From assembly GCA_022071965.1 (NCBI GenBank), contig JAJVIQ010000004.1:124001-188000 (forward strand): a stretch of DNA of 64,000 nt. Reading direction: 5' to 3'. Shown here in pieces: positions 43,810 through 52,997 of this stretch. Numbering within the stretch: position 1 is the stretch's first letter; each line of letters begins with the position of its first letter. The position numbers and the translations under genes are program-made. This stretch comes from Gammaproteobacteria bacterium (GTDB taxonomy: Bacteria > Pseudomonadota > Gammaproteobacteria > JAJPIJ01). The notes under the pieces are model-generated. The model was not told where the DNA came from. It was given only the letters and a program-made list of their open reading frames with translations, and made no database searches.

Positions 43810-44421
43810 TCAATACTGGATGGCGAGGGCGGCCAGGGCGATGCCGGAGATCGCCAGCTCCATGGCGCGCCCGTTGATGCCGGCCTGGGGCGGGATGCGC
43901 TCCATGGCCTCCGCGGTGATCAGGATCTCGCCGGCCTCGGCGACGTCCTCGCCCAGCTTCGAGGCGCGGTTGACCGCGTGACCGAACAGGTCGTCGTCGC
44001 CGAGCAGCAGCACGCGGCCGTGGTCGATGCCGCAGGCGACGCGGATGTCGAGCGCATCCTCGGTCAGTATGTTCGATGCTGTGAAGGCGAGATTCAGCGC
44101 GATCGCCGCGCGCGCCGCCTGTGCGGCGTCCGGGAACACGGCATAGCAGTTGTCGGCCTCGAACTTCACGACCCGCCCCTGGTGGCTTTCCACGATCGGC
44201 AGCGCAGTGAGCTGCATGCGCCGGATCATCGACAGGTAGTGCACGATGCCGTGTCGCTGCGCCAGCATCGAGAAGCCTGACATGTCCACCACCAGCACGC
44301 TCAGCTCGGCGCCGAAGCGCTGCCAGATCTCCATTTCGATCCGCTGCCTCGGCCCGGACTCGCCCTGGCGCGAGTAGGCGATGAGCAAATCCTCGAAGCG
44401 CTTGTCGATGCCGGCCTTCAT
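43810..44421 (-). CDS. Small class III nucleotide cyclase-domain protein
   Basis: The protein has 203 residues. ATG at 44421 (MKAGIDKRFEDLLIAYSRQG) follows GGGAG. Cyclase domain about 35-170: VVDMSGFS with first metal Asp, VKFEADNCYAVF with Lys and second Asp, and FGHAVNRASKL. The usual final Arg is Lys, so activity may be weak or altered. A hydrophobic C-terminal stretch (MELAISGIALAALAIQY) could anchor it in the membrane. It converges on the hybrid kinase gene and is divergent from the MscS-like gene. Its N-terminus lacks a receiver. Confidence 0.8.
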   Translation of the reverse strand: MKAGIDKRFEDLLIAYSRQGESGPRQRIEMEIWQRFGAELSVLVVDMSGFSMLAQRHGIVHYLSMIRRMQLTALPIVESHQGRVVKFEADNCYAVFPDAAQAARAAIALNLAFTASNILTEDALDIRVACGIDHGRVLLLGDDDLFGHAVNRASKLGEDVAEAGEILITAEAMERIPPQAGINGRAMELAISGIALAALAIQY

Positions 44422-44597
44422 GGTCGTCTCCCGGGTGGATCGGTGCGGGGATGCGCCGCGAGGACCGCAGCGCGGGCGGCGGGATCCGCCTGCGCGAGGC
44501 CCGCCTGCGGGTCCGTCCATCATCGTTCTTGCCGGCGCACGTCTTGTCAAGCTGCCGGGAACTTCCAACGCCCAAGGTTTTGCCGTAAGGTCTGGCG

Positions 44598-45440
44598 ATG
44601 CGCGTGTACGAGAAACTGACCAGCACGATCGCCCGCGATCTGGAGCGGTTCGTCGACACCGTCATGGCCTTCCTGCCGGGGTTCTTCACGGCGCTGCTGC
44701 TGCTGGTGGTCGGCTGGGTGCTGGCGCGGCTCCTCAGGTTCATCATCAGGCGGCTGGGAACCGGCCTCGATCACCTGGCCACGACGCTCGGCATCGCCGA
44801 TCGCATGCCGTGGCTGCGGACGAAATGGTCGATATCGCGGGTCCTGAGCGGCGTGGTTTACTGGCTCACGTTGCTGTTCTTCATCGTTGCGGCCGCCGAA
44901 AGCATCGGTCTGCCGGGCGTGGCGCACTGGATCACACAGGGCATCGGCTACACGCCGCGGCTGTTCGCGGCGGCGCTGATCATGCTGGTGGCCTACGCGC
45001 TGTCGGCAGTGATGCGCGACATGCTGGTGAGCAGTGCGCTGCGGCTGCGGCGCGAGCAGTCGCTGCTGCTCGCGCGCATCTCCCACCCGCTGATTCTTGT
45101 CGTCGCCGGCCTCGTCGCCGCGGATCAGCTCGGTCTGGATGTCGGCCTTCTGGCCAGTCTCGTCACCATCGTCGCCGCCGCGGGCTTCGGCGGCCTGGCA
45201 TTCGCGTTCGGCATGGGCGCCGGCAGCACCGTCGAGAACATCTTCGCGATACGCGAGTTGCGACGCATTTACCGGCCCGGTGAGCGGGTGCGGGTGGGCG
45301 AGGTGGAGGGCGTGATCGTCGAGTTCAGCAGCACCGCGGTGATCGTCGACAGCCAGTCCGGGCGCGTGATGGTCCCCGGCCAGGTGTTCGGCAGGCAGGC
45401 CTCCATCCTGCTCGATCGCAGCGAGGTCGAACGTGGTTGA
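44598..45440 (+). CDS. MscS-like small-conductance mechanosensitive channel protein
   Basis: The protein has 280 residues with about five TM helices (near 22-45, 83-105, 118-140, 160-180, 185-205). The pore-like segment VTIVAAAGFGGLAFAFGMGA near 190-210 is the conserved MscS pore helix region, followed by a beta-domain start (RPGERVRVGEVEGVIVEFSS). The long TM part before the pore resembles the conserved-TM-helix family. It probably releases solutes on osmotic downshift. Its stop overlaps the GTG start of the next gene, so it is coupled to the MgtE-like pair. Confidence 0.85.
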   Translation: MRVYEKLTSTIARDLERFVDTVMAFLPGFFTALLLLVVGWVLARLLRFIIRRLGTGLDHLATTLGIADRMPWLRTKWSISRVLSGVVYWLTLLFFIVAAAESIGLPGVAHWITQGIGYTPRLFAAALIMLVAYALSAVMRDMLVSSALRLRREQSLLLARISHPLILVVAGLVAADQLGLDVGLLASLVTIVAAAGFGGLAFAFGMGAGSTVENIFAIRELRRIYRPGERVRVGEVEGVIVEFSSTAVIVDSQSGRVMVPGQVFGRQASILLDRSEVERG

Positions 45441-46251
45441 CCCGCTGGCGCAGCGGTTGCTCCTGCACCATCCGCTTGCGGCCGCGCGCATGCTGGAGCG
45501 CTATCCGGCCGAGGAGGTGGCGCCGATGTTCGACGGGCTCTCCGCGGATTCGGCTGCCGCTCTGCTTGCACACATCTCGCCGCAGGCCGCGGCGCGGGTC
45601 CTCCAGCGTCTGCCGGAGCGGCAGCGGGCCGATATCTTCCGCCGGATCCGCACGGGACTGGCGGCGCAGATCGCCGCGCGCATGCCGCAGCCGGAGGCCG
45701 ACACGATCCTGCAGGACATCCCTCTGATGCACTCGACCACCATACGCAACGCCATGCGGCAGCCGCCGGGCACGGCCGGTTCGATCATGCGCACCGACGT
45801 GCTCACGCTGGGCGCGGCGCTGAGCGTCGCGGATGCGAGGGATCTCGCGCGCGCATCGACGCATGCACTGCAGCCGGTCCTGTTCGTGGTCGACGCCATG
45901 CGTCACCCGACCGGGGTGGTGGACGTGGCCGATCTCTGGGTCGCCGAGGAGGCGACGCCGCTGGCGCGACTGACTCGACCATGTCCGCGGCCGGTGGCCG
46001 CGCGCATGAAGCTGAGCCTGGTGCTGCGCGAGTCGGCATGGACGACGGCGATCGGCCTGCCGGTGATCGACACCGGCGGCAGGATGATCGGCATCCTCGC
46101 GCAGGCCGATCTCCTGCGCATGGCCTTCGATCGCCGTGGCGCCGCCACCTCTGGCAGCGCGACGCTGGCGGACGCGGCCATGGCGTTTGGCGAACTGGTC
46201 TGGAGCGCGGGTGCCGCGGCCATCGAGCAGGCCGGTGGGGATCGGCGATGA
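45433..46251 (+). CDS. Soluble MgtE N-domain plus CBS protein
   Basis: The protein has 272 residues and a GTG start overlapping the channel gene. Residues about 5-105 are the MgtE_N superhelical repeat (AARMLERYPAEEVAPMFDGL, ARVLQRLPERQRADIFRRIR). Residues about 115-235 look like a CBS pair (SIMRTDVLTLGAALSVADAR, GLPVIDTGGRMIGILAQADL). There are no membrane helices. It has the shape of the cytosolic Mg2+-sensing half of MgtE as a separate protein, encoded directly before full MgtE (4-nt overlap, ATGA). It may tune the transporter or the channel. Confidence 0.85.
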   Translation: MVDPLAQRLLLHHPLAAARMLERYPAEEVAPMFDGLSADSAAALLAHISPQAAARVLQRLPERQRADIFRRIRTGLAAQIAARMPQPEADTILQDIPLMHSTTIRNAMRQPPGTAGSIMRTDVLTLGAALSVADARDLARASTHALQPVLFVVDAMRHPTGVVDVADLWVAEEATPLARLTRPCPRPVAARMKLSLVLRESAWTTAIGLPVIDTGGRMIGILAQADLLRMAFDRRGAATSGSATLADAAMAFGELVWSAGAAAIEQAGGDRR

Positions 46252-47552
46252 GCACGATGCCGGATCTCGCTGCGGCGCTGCGGGAGAAACTGTGCATCGA
46301 ATTTCCGGGTGAGGCGGCCGATGTGCTCGAGCGGCTGCCGATCGAGGCGGCCACCGCGGCCCTGGTCGCGTTGCCGGTGGCGATCGCACGGCCGGTCTGG
46401 GAGCGCCTGTCGCCGGAGGTCGCCGTGCTCATGATGCGCGCCGCGCCGGGTGAGGACCGCGTGGCGACACTCGCGGCGATGGACGTGACCCGGGCAGCGC
46501 TGCTGTTCGCGCACCTGGATCCGCAGACGCAGACGGCGTGGCTCGCAGCGCTGCCGGCCACGGTGCAGGCCAACCTGCGGCATCTGTTGAGCTACCCGGA
46601 GGACAGCGCGGGGCGGTTGATGAATCCGCGCTTCACCAACATCAGCCGCGATTGCACGGTGCACGAGGCGCTGGATCGGCTGCGGCGTTTCGGCGGCATG
46701 GGCACCCGCACGGTGTACCTCGTGGACGTGGAAGGCCGCCTGGACAGTTGCGCGGAGCTTCAGGACCTCGCGCTCGCCGGGCCGCACGAGCCGATCGCGC
46801 GCTACGCGCACCCGGTGAAGGCGGTGGCCGAGGCCGTCGCCGACAGCGGGGCGATCCTTCAGCTCATCGAGCAACAGCGCGTGGACTCCGTTGCCGTGGT
46901 GGACATCAACCGCAGGCTCATCGGCATCGTCCGCCAGGACGCCATCATCGACGCGGCGCGCGAGGACGCCGCGGACGACATGCTCTCCATGGTCGGTGCC
47001 AGTCCCGACGAACGGGTGCTGTCCTCGCCGCTCGCCGCCGTGGCGAAGCGTCTGCCCTGGCTGCAGATCAATCTCCTCACCGCCTTTCTCGCCGCGGCGG
47101 TGGTCGGGGTCTTCGAGCCTATCATCGCGAAGTTCACGGCGCTGGCCGTGCTGCTGCCGGTGGTCGCCGGCCAGTCGGGCAACACCGGCGCGCAGGCGAT
47201 GGCCGTGACCATGCGCGGGCTGTGGCTGCACGAGGTGAACCTGAGCCACTGGCCGAGGATCATGTTCAAGGAGTTCTCGACCGGCGGCTGCAACGGGCTC
47301 GCGGTGGCGCTGACGACCGCGGTCGGCGTTTACCTGTGGAGCCGGTCGATCGGACTGGTGCTGATCGTGGCGATCTCCATGATCGTGTCCATGATCATCG
47401 CCGGGATCGCCGGCGCCGGGGTGCCGCTGATCCTGACCCGCCTCGGGCAGGATCCGGCCACAGCCTCCTCGATCATCCTGACGACGATCACCGACGTGAT
47501 GGGATTCTTCAGCTTCCTCGGCACCGCCACCCTGCTCTCACGGCTGTTGTGA
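46248..47552 (+). CDS. mgtE: Magnesium transporter MgtE
   Basis: The protein has 434 residues. MgtE_N domain (about 10-120), CBS pair (about 125-250, [35 protein letters not shown]), then a membrane domain of five helices (about 270-434) with the pore signature [18 protein letters not shown]. It moves Mg2+ (or Co2+) inward and closes when the CBS sites fill. Standard length. It overlaps the accessory gene upstream and converges with moaC by 15 nt. Confidence 0.95.
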   Translation: MSTMPDLAAALREKLCIEFPGEAADVLERLPIEAATAALVALPVAIARPVWERLSPEVAVLMMRAAPGEDRVATLAAMDVTRAALLFAHLDPQTQTAWLAALPATVQANLRHLLSYPEDSAGRLMNPRFTNISRDCTVHEALDRLRRFGGMGTRTVYLVDVEGRLDSCAELQDLALAGPHEPIARYAHPVKAVAEAVADSGAILQLIEQQRVDSVAVVDINRRLIGIVRQDAIIDAAREDAADDMLSMVGASPDERVLSSPLAAVAKRLPWLQINLLTAFLAAAVVGVFEPIIAKFTALAVLLPVVAGQSGNTGAQAMAVTMRGLWLHEVNLSHWPRIMFKEFSTGGCNGLAVALTTAVGVYLWSRSIGLVLIVAISMIVSMIIAGIAGAGVPLILTRLGQDPATASSIILTTITDVMGFFSFLGTATLLSRLL

Positions 47553-48104
47553 GGCGGCAGGCTCCCGGCGGCGACGCGAGGCACCGCCGCGCGCTGCCTG
47601 GCGGGGGGTCCGCGCCGCACCCGCCCGCCGCCACTCCCCCGAGCGCCCGCCGGACTTCGCGAGCAGCCGCACGTCCCCGATCACCATGCCGCGATCGACG
47701 GCCTTGCACATGTCGTAGATGGTCAGCAGCGCGACCTGCACCGCGGTCAGCGCCTCCATCTCCACACCGGTCCTGTCGTCAGTCTCCGCCGTCGCCGTGC
47801 AGAGCACGGCGCGCCGGCGCGGCTCCGGCGCGAGTTCCACCGCCACGCGCGTCAGGGCGATGGGATGGCAGAGGGGGACGAGCTCGGCCGTCTTCTTGGC
47901 GGCCATGATGCCCGCCACCCGTGCGACGGCGAGCACGTCGCCCTTCTTGTGCCCGCCGGCGGCAAGCAGCCGCAGCGTCCCGGCCCGCATGGTGATACGG
48001 CCCTCGGCCACGGCCACCCGGTGGGTGACCTCCTTGCTCCCGACGTCGACCATGTGGGCCTCGCCGCGGGCGTCGAGGTGGGTGAGTTTTTTTCCCGATT
48101 TCAT
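47538..48104 (-). CDS. moaC: MoaC, cyclic pyranopterin monophosphate synthase
   Basis: The protein has 188 residues. ATG at 48104 ([20 protein letters not shown]) matches family N-termini. Signatures are [33 protein letters not shown] and [11 protein letters not shown]. It converts the MoaA product to cPMP in molybdenum-cofactor synthesis. A basic tail of about 25 residues ([20 protein letters not shown]) extends past the usual end and overlaps mgtE. moaD and moaE are divergent; moaA is absent from the window. Confidence 0.94.
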   Translation of the reverse strand: MKSGKKLTHLDARGEAHMVDVGSKEVTHRVAVAEGRITMRAGTLRLLAAGGHKKGDVLAVARVAGIMAAKKTAELVPLCHPIALTRVAVELAPEPRRRAVLCTATAETDDRTGVEMEALTAVQVALLTIYDMCKAVDRGMVIGDVRLLAKSGGRSGEWRRAGAARTPRQAARGGASRRRREPAASQQP

Positions 48105-48190
48105 GAGGTTGGATTCCAGGGTTGCGCGGCAGGCGCCAGTGGCCGGCATTGTCCGTATAATTGATGTCCCTGTAAATTTCGGTGTCCGCC

Positions 48191-48424
48191 ATGAGCGTCA
48201 AAGTCAAATTGCTGGCCAGCCTGGCCGATCGCTTCGGCAGCAGCGAAGTGGAACTCCGATTTGCCGACGGCATGACCGTCAGGGATGCCTGGGACGGCGC
48301 CACGCACGGCGCGCCGCTGGTCCTCAACACCCTCTCGGCAGTGAACTACGAGTACTGCGCATTGCCGACGATCCTGAAGCCGGGCGACGAGGTGGCGTTC
48401 TTCCCGCCGGTCACGGGCGGGTGA
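48191..48424 (+). CDS. moaD: MoaD, molybdopterin synthase sulfur carrier
   Basis: The protein has 77 residues with a ubiquitin-like fold, ending in the required Gly-Gly (FFPPVTGG) that becomes a thiocarboxylate. [11 protein letters not shown] is characteristic. The ATG at 48191 is preferred to the GTG at 48182. It is paired with moaE 11 nt downstream. Confidence 0.93.
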   Translation: MSVKVKLLASLADRFGSSEVELRFADGMTVRDAWDGATHGAPLVLNTLSAVNYEYCALPTILKPGDEVAFFPPVTGG

Positions 48425-48435
48425 GCGGCTTGCGG

Positions 48436-48873
48436 ATGAGTATCCTCGTCACCGATCGGCCCTTCGATCCCTGGGGGGAGATCCAGGCCCGCCAGGCGGG
48501 GCGCTTCGCGCGCCCCGGGGAGTACGGCGCCACCGCGGTCTTCGTCGGCACCATGCGCGACTACAACGAAGGCGACGCGGTGCGGGCGATGTCGCTCACG
48601 CATTACCAGGGGATGACGGAGCGTCACCTGCAGCGCATCGCGTCGGAGGCGGCGGCGCGCTGGCCAATCGACGACGTCCTCGTCATCCACCGGGTCGGCG
48701 CGCTGGCGCCGGGCGATCCGATCGTGGTGGTGGCCACCTGGTCGGCGCATCGCGCCGCGGCGTTCGACGCCTGCCGCTATATCATGGAGGATCTGAAATC
48801 CCGCGCTCCCTTCTGGAAGAGGGAGACCCTGCCCGATGGCGAGCGATGGGTGGAGCGCAACACGCCCGGCTGA
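48436..48873 (+). CDS. moaE: MoaE, molybdopterin synthase catalytic subunit
   Basis: The protein has 145 residues. Signatures are GATAVFVGTMRDYNEGDAVR, LTHYQGMTERHL, IHRVGALAPGDPIVVVATWS and the active-site LKSRAPFWKRE with the catalytic lysines. It transfers sulfur from MoaD to cPMP. A GTG at 48421 would overlap moaD; ATG at 48436 is chosen. Confidence 0.94.
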   Translation: MSILVTDRPFDPWGEIQARQAGRFARPGEYGATAVFVGTMRDYNEGDAVRAMSLTHYQGMTERHLQRIASEAAARWPIDDVLVIHRVGALAPGDPIVVVATWSAHRAAAFDACRYIMEDLKSRAPFWKRETLPDGERWVERNTPG

Positions 48874-49169
48874 AGCCTCTCCGCTGTCCGCATCGCTCCT
48901 CGCCCCGGCTGACCGGTCGTCGGCGGGATCTGTAGCGCCACACTCCCTGATTCGATGATCCCTCGCGTCGCGACGACGGCGCGGCCCGATCCTCACCTCC
49001 GCCTTCGCCGCCACGCGCAATCCGCGGCGCGTCTGCCCGTGCCAAGTTCCGCCGTGACCGGCCCTGGACAGAAATCCGTCGTGGCGAGATGCGAACGGAT
49101 AGGCATTTCCCGGGCGACTCCCAAGCGAATGCTAGGAGAGTCAGTCATGTCCCAACGAGGAGCACGACC

Positions 49170-50774
49170 ATGAAAAACAGAATTCTCCGCTTCGTGCCGA
49201 TGCTGTTGATGACCACGCTGTGTCAGTACGCCCTCGCCGACACCGTCAACGCGCGTTTCCCCAAGCGGCCGCGCAGCCCCGATGACGTCTTCACGCGCAT
49301 GTTTCCTGACCTGTCGCCGTTCGCGGCGCAGACCGACGGCGCGCGCGATCGCGCCAGGGACCTCGGTGCCAAGGACGGCCTGCTGGACGCCGGCGACAAT
49401 CTGACCGACCCCGTCCGGTCGCTCACCAACCCGGCGGTGTTCAGTCCGAACAATCCCGACAACCCGAACATGACGGCCGGCATGACCTTTCTCGGTCAGT
49501 TCCTGGATCACGACGTCACACTCGACCTGAAGTCGCAGTTGATGGCCAACGCCGAGCCGGCGCAAACCACGAACTTCCGCACTGCCGCCTTCGACCTCGA
49601 TTCCGTCTACGGCGACGGGCCGGACAAGTCCCCCGAGCTGTATGACACCGGCACCGGGGACATCAAGCTGCTGGTGCAGCCGATCCGCGGCTCGGAGGCC
49701 GTCTCGCGCAAGGGCGCACTGCGCTACGACCTGCCGCGCTATACGAATGGGGACGCGATCGTCGGCGACAGCCGCAATGACGAGAATGTCATCCTCTCCC
49801 AGTTCCACGTGGCGATGCTGCGCTTTCACAACGTGGTCACGGACCGGCTGCGCGCCGATCCGCGCAATCGCTGGAAGTCCCCGCGGCGGATCTTCGAGGA
49901 AGCGCGCCGTCTCGTACAATGGCACTACCAGTGGTGCATCATGCACGAGTTCCTGCCGCGGACCATCGGCCAGGATCGCGTCAACCGGATCATGCGGGAG
50001 GGCCTGAGGTACTATCGCGTCAACGACACCCGCGTGTCTCGACGATTCCGCAATCGTCGTGATGCGCCGCTCATCCCCGTGGAGTTCTCCGTGGCTGCCT
50101 ACCGCTTCGGGCACTCACAGGTGCGCCCCAGTTACCGGTTGAATTTCGGTCCGGACGGCGGGCAGCCGTTCGTCGCCTTCGTATTCGACGACAGCCAGGA
50201 TCCCGCGTCGGGCGACCCGGACGATCTGCGCGGTGGCAGGCGCGCGCCGCGGAGGTTCGTCGACTGGCAGACATTCTTCGATCTCGGGGACGGCAACGCG
50301 AAATCCAACAAGCGCATCGACACGCACATCTCCAGTCCCCTCATGCACCTGCCCGGGTCGCGCGGCCCGGCGCCGGGCATGCCCAACGACGGTGTGCAGT
50401 CGCTCGCCTCGCGCAACCTGATGCGGCACGTGAACTTCGGCCTGCCCTCCGGCCAGGCGATCGCGGCGAAGATGGGCGTGCCGGCGTTGACGCCCGCGCA
50501 GTTGAGCGAGCTCGCGCCCTACGACATGGATGAGAACACGCCGCTCTGGTATTACGTGCTCAAGGAGGCGGAGGTGATGGAGGACGGCCTGCGCCTCGGT
50601 CCGGTCGGCGCCCGCATCGTCGGCGAGGTGTTCATCGGCCTGCTGCTGGCCGATCGGTCCTCCTACCTCTCGGCGTGGCCGCGCTGGCGGCCGACGCTGG
50701 ATTCCGCGAGCGGGCGCGGCCAGTACCGGATCGCCGACATATTGAGGACGGCCGGCGTCGTTCCGCCCCTTTGA
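49170..50774 (+). CDS. Exported animal-type haem peroxidase
   Basis: The protein has 534 residues. ATG at 49170 follows GAGGAG and opens a signal peptide ending YALA. An_peroxidase fold: FLGQFLDHDVTLD (distal His, calcium-binding Asp), FDLDSVYGDGPDKSP, ILSQFHVAMLRFHNVVTDRL (family REHN region, here RFHN), and AYRFGHSQVRPSYRL (proximal His). Bacterial members (peroxicins) use H2O2 to oxidise halides or organics. It is secreted to the periplasm or outside. A propeller-lipase gene follows 116 nt later. The RFHN variation leaves catalytic strength uncertain. Confidence 0.85.
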   Translation: MKNRILRFVPMLLMTTLCQYALADTVNARFPKRPRSPDDVFTRMFPDLSPFAAQTDGARDRARDLGAKDGLLDAGDNLTDPVRSLTNPAVFSPNNPDNPNMTAGMTFLGQFLDHDVTLDLKSQLMANAEPAQTTNFRTAAFDLDSVYGDGPDKSPELYDTGTGDIKLLVQPIRGSEAVSRKGALRYDLPRYTNGDAIVGDSRNDENVILSQFHVAMLRFHNVVTDRLRADPRNRWKSPRRIFEEARRLVQWHYQWCIMHEFLPRTIGQDRVNRIMREGLRYYRVNDTRVSRRFRNRRDAPLIPVEFSVAAYRFGHSQVRPSYRLNFGPDGGQPFVAFVFDDSQDPASGDPDDLRGGRRAPRRFVDWQTFFDLGDGNAKSNKRIDTHISSPLMHLPGSRGPAPGMPNDGVQSLASRNLMRHVNFGLPSGQAIAAKMGVPALTPAQLSELAPYDMDENTPLWYYVLKEAEVMEDGLRLGPVGARIVGEVFIGLLLADRSSYLSAWPRWRPTLDSASGRGQYRIADILRTAGVVPPL

Positions 50775-50890
50775 GCGCATCGGTGGGGCTCGGTCCCGCG
50801 GCGGGAAGGCCGCGGGATGCCCCGGGCCCGGGCGCGCGCGGGCCGGCACGGGCTGCCGGACTATACTTCGGTGTGAAGGGAACGACACCG

Positions 50891-52822
50891 GTGAGAAGAC
50901 GGATCAGATGTGTCGTGGCGCTCAGCGTCCTGCTGCCGTGGGGTTGCGCGCGGGTGGCGTTCGTCTCCGAGCGCGACGGGCGCGCGCAGATCTACAGGTT
51001 GAGCGCCGGTGGTGCGCTACAGACGAATATTTCGGACAACGGCTTCGTCGATCATTATCCCGACGTCTCGCCGGACGCCACGCGCGTCGTGTTCTCATCG
51101 CTGCGCAACGGGCCGGGCGAGAACATATACGTGATGGCGACCGACGGTACCGGGGTGACGGCCCTCACCAGCGGCAGCGGCCAGCGCGTGATGCCACGGT
51201 GGGGTGCGAACGATCGGATCGCGTTTCAATATCCCGCCTTCCACGGCAACGCGCGGATCTGGTCGATGAACGGCGATGGCTCGGATCCGCGGCAGCTGAC
51301 CAGCCCCGGAACCCACGAATCCGACGACGGCGGACACGACTTCTACGGGGCCGGCGCGATGCTGGTGTTCTCGCGCTACGACAAGACGACGCAACGCCGT
51401 GTCCTGTACACGCTGCCCGCCGACGGCGGCATCACGCCCGCGCGCATCACCACGACGCAGAACGTGAGCGAGACGCTGCCCGTCGTCTCGCACGACGGTG
51501 CGCGCCTCGCGTACCGCGAGTTCAATCACACGAGCCTGGTGGATCGCATCCGGGTGTTGAATGTCGCAGACTGGTCCCTGGCCGGCGAGATCGCGCCGCC
51601 GCCGCCCGTTGACCGCAACATCTCCGGCCTGGATTTCGCGGCCGGTGACGAGCGCCTGTATTTTTCGGTGCAGACGGCCGACGTCACCGCCAATCCGGTG
51701 AACATCCGGCAGGAGGTGTTCTCCATCGCGCTCGACGGCAGTGATCTGCGCCGGTTGACCGACAACACCGCGGGCGATACCTGGCCGGTGGCGATCTCCG
51801 CCCTCACGCAGCAGCCTGCCGTCGCCGCGCGCATTCCGGTGCTGTTCGTGCACGGGCACAGCGGCGATGCCGCCGGAGCGTGGCAGCAGCCGGCCGGAAC
51901 CGGCACCACGTCCTTCGCCGCGGCGCTGCAGGCCAATCCGTCGCTGGCGATCGATCCGTTCTATCTCCAGCTCCCCGTGCACGGCGAGGGGCATCCCGAG
52001 AGCGCGGCGCGCGGCATCGCCGAGGATGCGACCGATATCCTCGCGGCCATCGAGGGAGGTGCGGATTCCGCCGGCACTGCTCGGACCGGCATCCTCGAGA
52101 TGCCCGCCTACCAGGGCGTGGATCGGGTCGCGATCGTCGGCTACAGTCAGGGGGCGATCAGCAGCCGCTACTATCTGAAGAACCTCATGGGCGCGCGGCG
52201 CGACGGTGCCGTCACCGTGTCGGAGTTCATTGCGCTGGCGGCGCCGAATCACGGCGCGGGCGGCGCGTTCACCTGCGGCACGGAGGATCAGCCGGACCGC
52301 TCCTCGCGCGAGCTGTGCGCAGGCAGGACCGCGACGATTGCCAGTCAGCTCGCCGACTGCGGAAGTTGCGGATTCTTCGAGCCGGACGAGTTCAGCACCA
52401 ATCTCGCCGGCGACAATACGTTCCTGACGGCGCTGAACGGTCACGGCAACTTCCAGACCACGCCGGACGGGGACGGATTCGCGGAGAACTGCCCGGGCGG
52501 CACCGTCGCCGATCCCGCGGCGGAGGCGCCACACAGCCGTCCGACGCAGCCCGATGGCGTCCTTTACGTCAATCTCTACGCCGCGGGCAACGCCGACCTC
52601 ATCGTCGGCGGCGGCACGCAGTCCGGCGACTGCCTGGGGCGCCGGTTGGCGCGCAATCACGCACCGGACGCGGCCAACGTCGAGGTCACCGGCGTGCCCG
52701 CCGAGGTCCACTCGAATTTCCCGCATCACTGGCCGACCATCTGCATGGCCCTTTACGCGATCGGCAATCACGCACCACCAGCGGATCAGGCGGCCGCCTG
52801 CGACGCCCTCAACGCGCCCTGA
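50891..52822 (+). CDS. TolB-like propeller fused to a lipase-type alpha/beta hydrolase
   Basis: The protein has 643 residues. GTG at 50891 with AAGGGA 9 nt upstream begins a signal (CVVALSVLLPWGCARVAFVS) whose Cys gives a possible lipoprotein. Residues about 15-315 hold PD40/TolB-like repeats (YPDVSPDATRVVFSSLRNGP, MPRWGANDRIAFQYPAFHGN, VVSHDGARLAYREFN). Residues about 320-640 form a hydrolase: PVLFVHGHSGDAAGAW, nucleophile GYSQGAISSRYY, and ALAAPNHGAGGAFTCG as in secreted lipases. Cys pairs (CGSCGF) suggest disulfides. It is an uncommon pairing: the propeller probably binds the substrate or envelope while the hydrolase cleaves esters. Confidence 0.8.
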   Translation: MRRRIRCVVALSVLLPWGCARVAFVSERDGRAQIYRLSAGGALQTNISDNGFVDHYPDVSPDATRVVFSSLRNGPGENIYVMATDGTGVTALTSGSGQRVMPRWGANDRIAFQYPAFHGNARIWSMNGDGSDPRQLTSPGTHESDDGGHDFYGAGAMLVFSRYDKTTQRRVLYTLPADGGITPARITTTQNVSETLPVVSHDGARLAYREFNHTSLVDRIRVLNVADWSLAGEIAPPPPVDRNISGLDFAAGDERLYFSVQTADVTANPVNIRQEVFSIALDGSDLRRLTDNTAGDTWPVAISALTQQPAVAARIPVLFVHGHSGDAAGAWQQPAGTGTTSFAAALQANPSLAIDPFYLQLPVHGEGHPESAARGIAEDATDILAAIEGGADSAGTARTGILEMPAYQGVDRVAIVGYSQGAISSRYYLKNLMGARRDGAVTVSEFIALAAPNHGAGGAFTCGTEDQPDRSSRELCAGRTATIASQLADCGSCGFFEPDEFSTNLAGDNTFLTALNGHGNFQTTPDGDGFAENCPGGTVADPAAEAPHSRPTQPDGVLYVNLYAAGNADLIVGGGTQSGDCLGRRLARNHAPDAANVEVTGVPAEVHSNFPHHWPTICMALYAIGNHAPPADQAAACDALNAP

Positions 52823-52997
52823 TCCGCGGGAGCCACGGGCGAGCTTCCTCCCGGCCGCGACGGGCCGCGCATTTGCCGGGTGTCCGATCGCGACGGGAGC
52901 GCGACGGGAGCGCGACAGGAGCCACGCTTGCATGAGTGAAGGTCGGCGGCCCCGCCCTCGTTGCCCGTCCGGCGCAGCCCGGCCACCTTGCCGGCCG

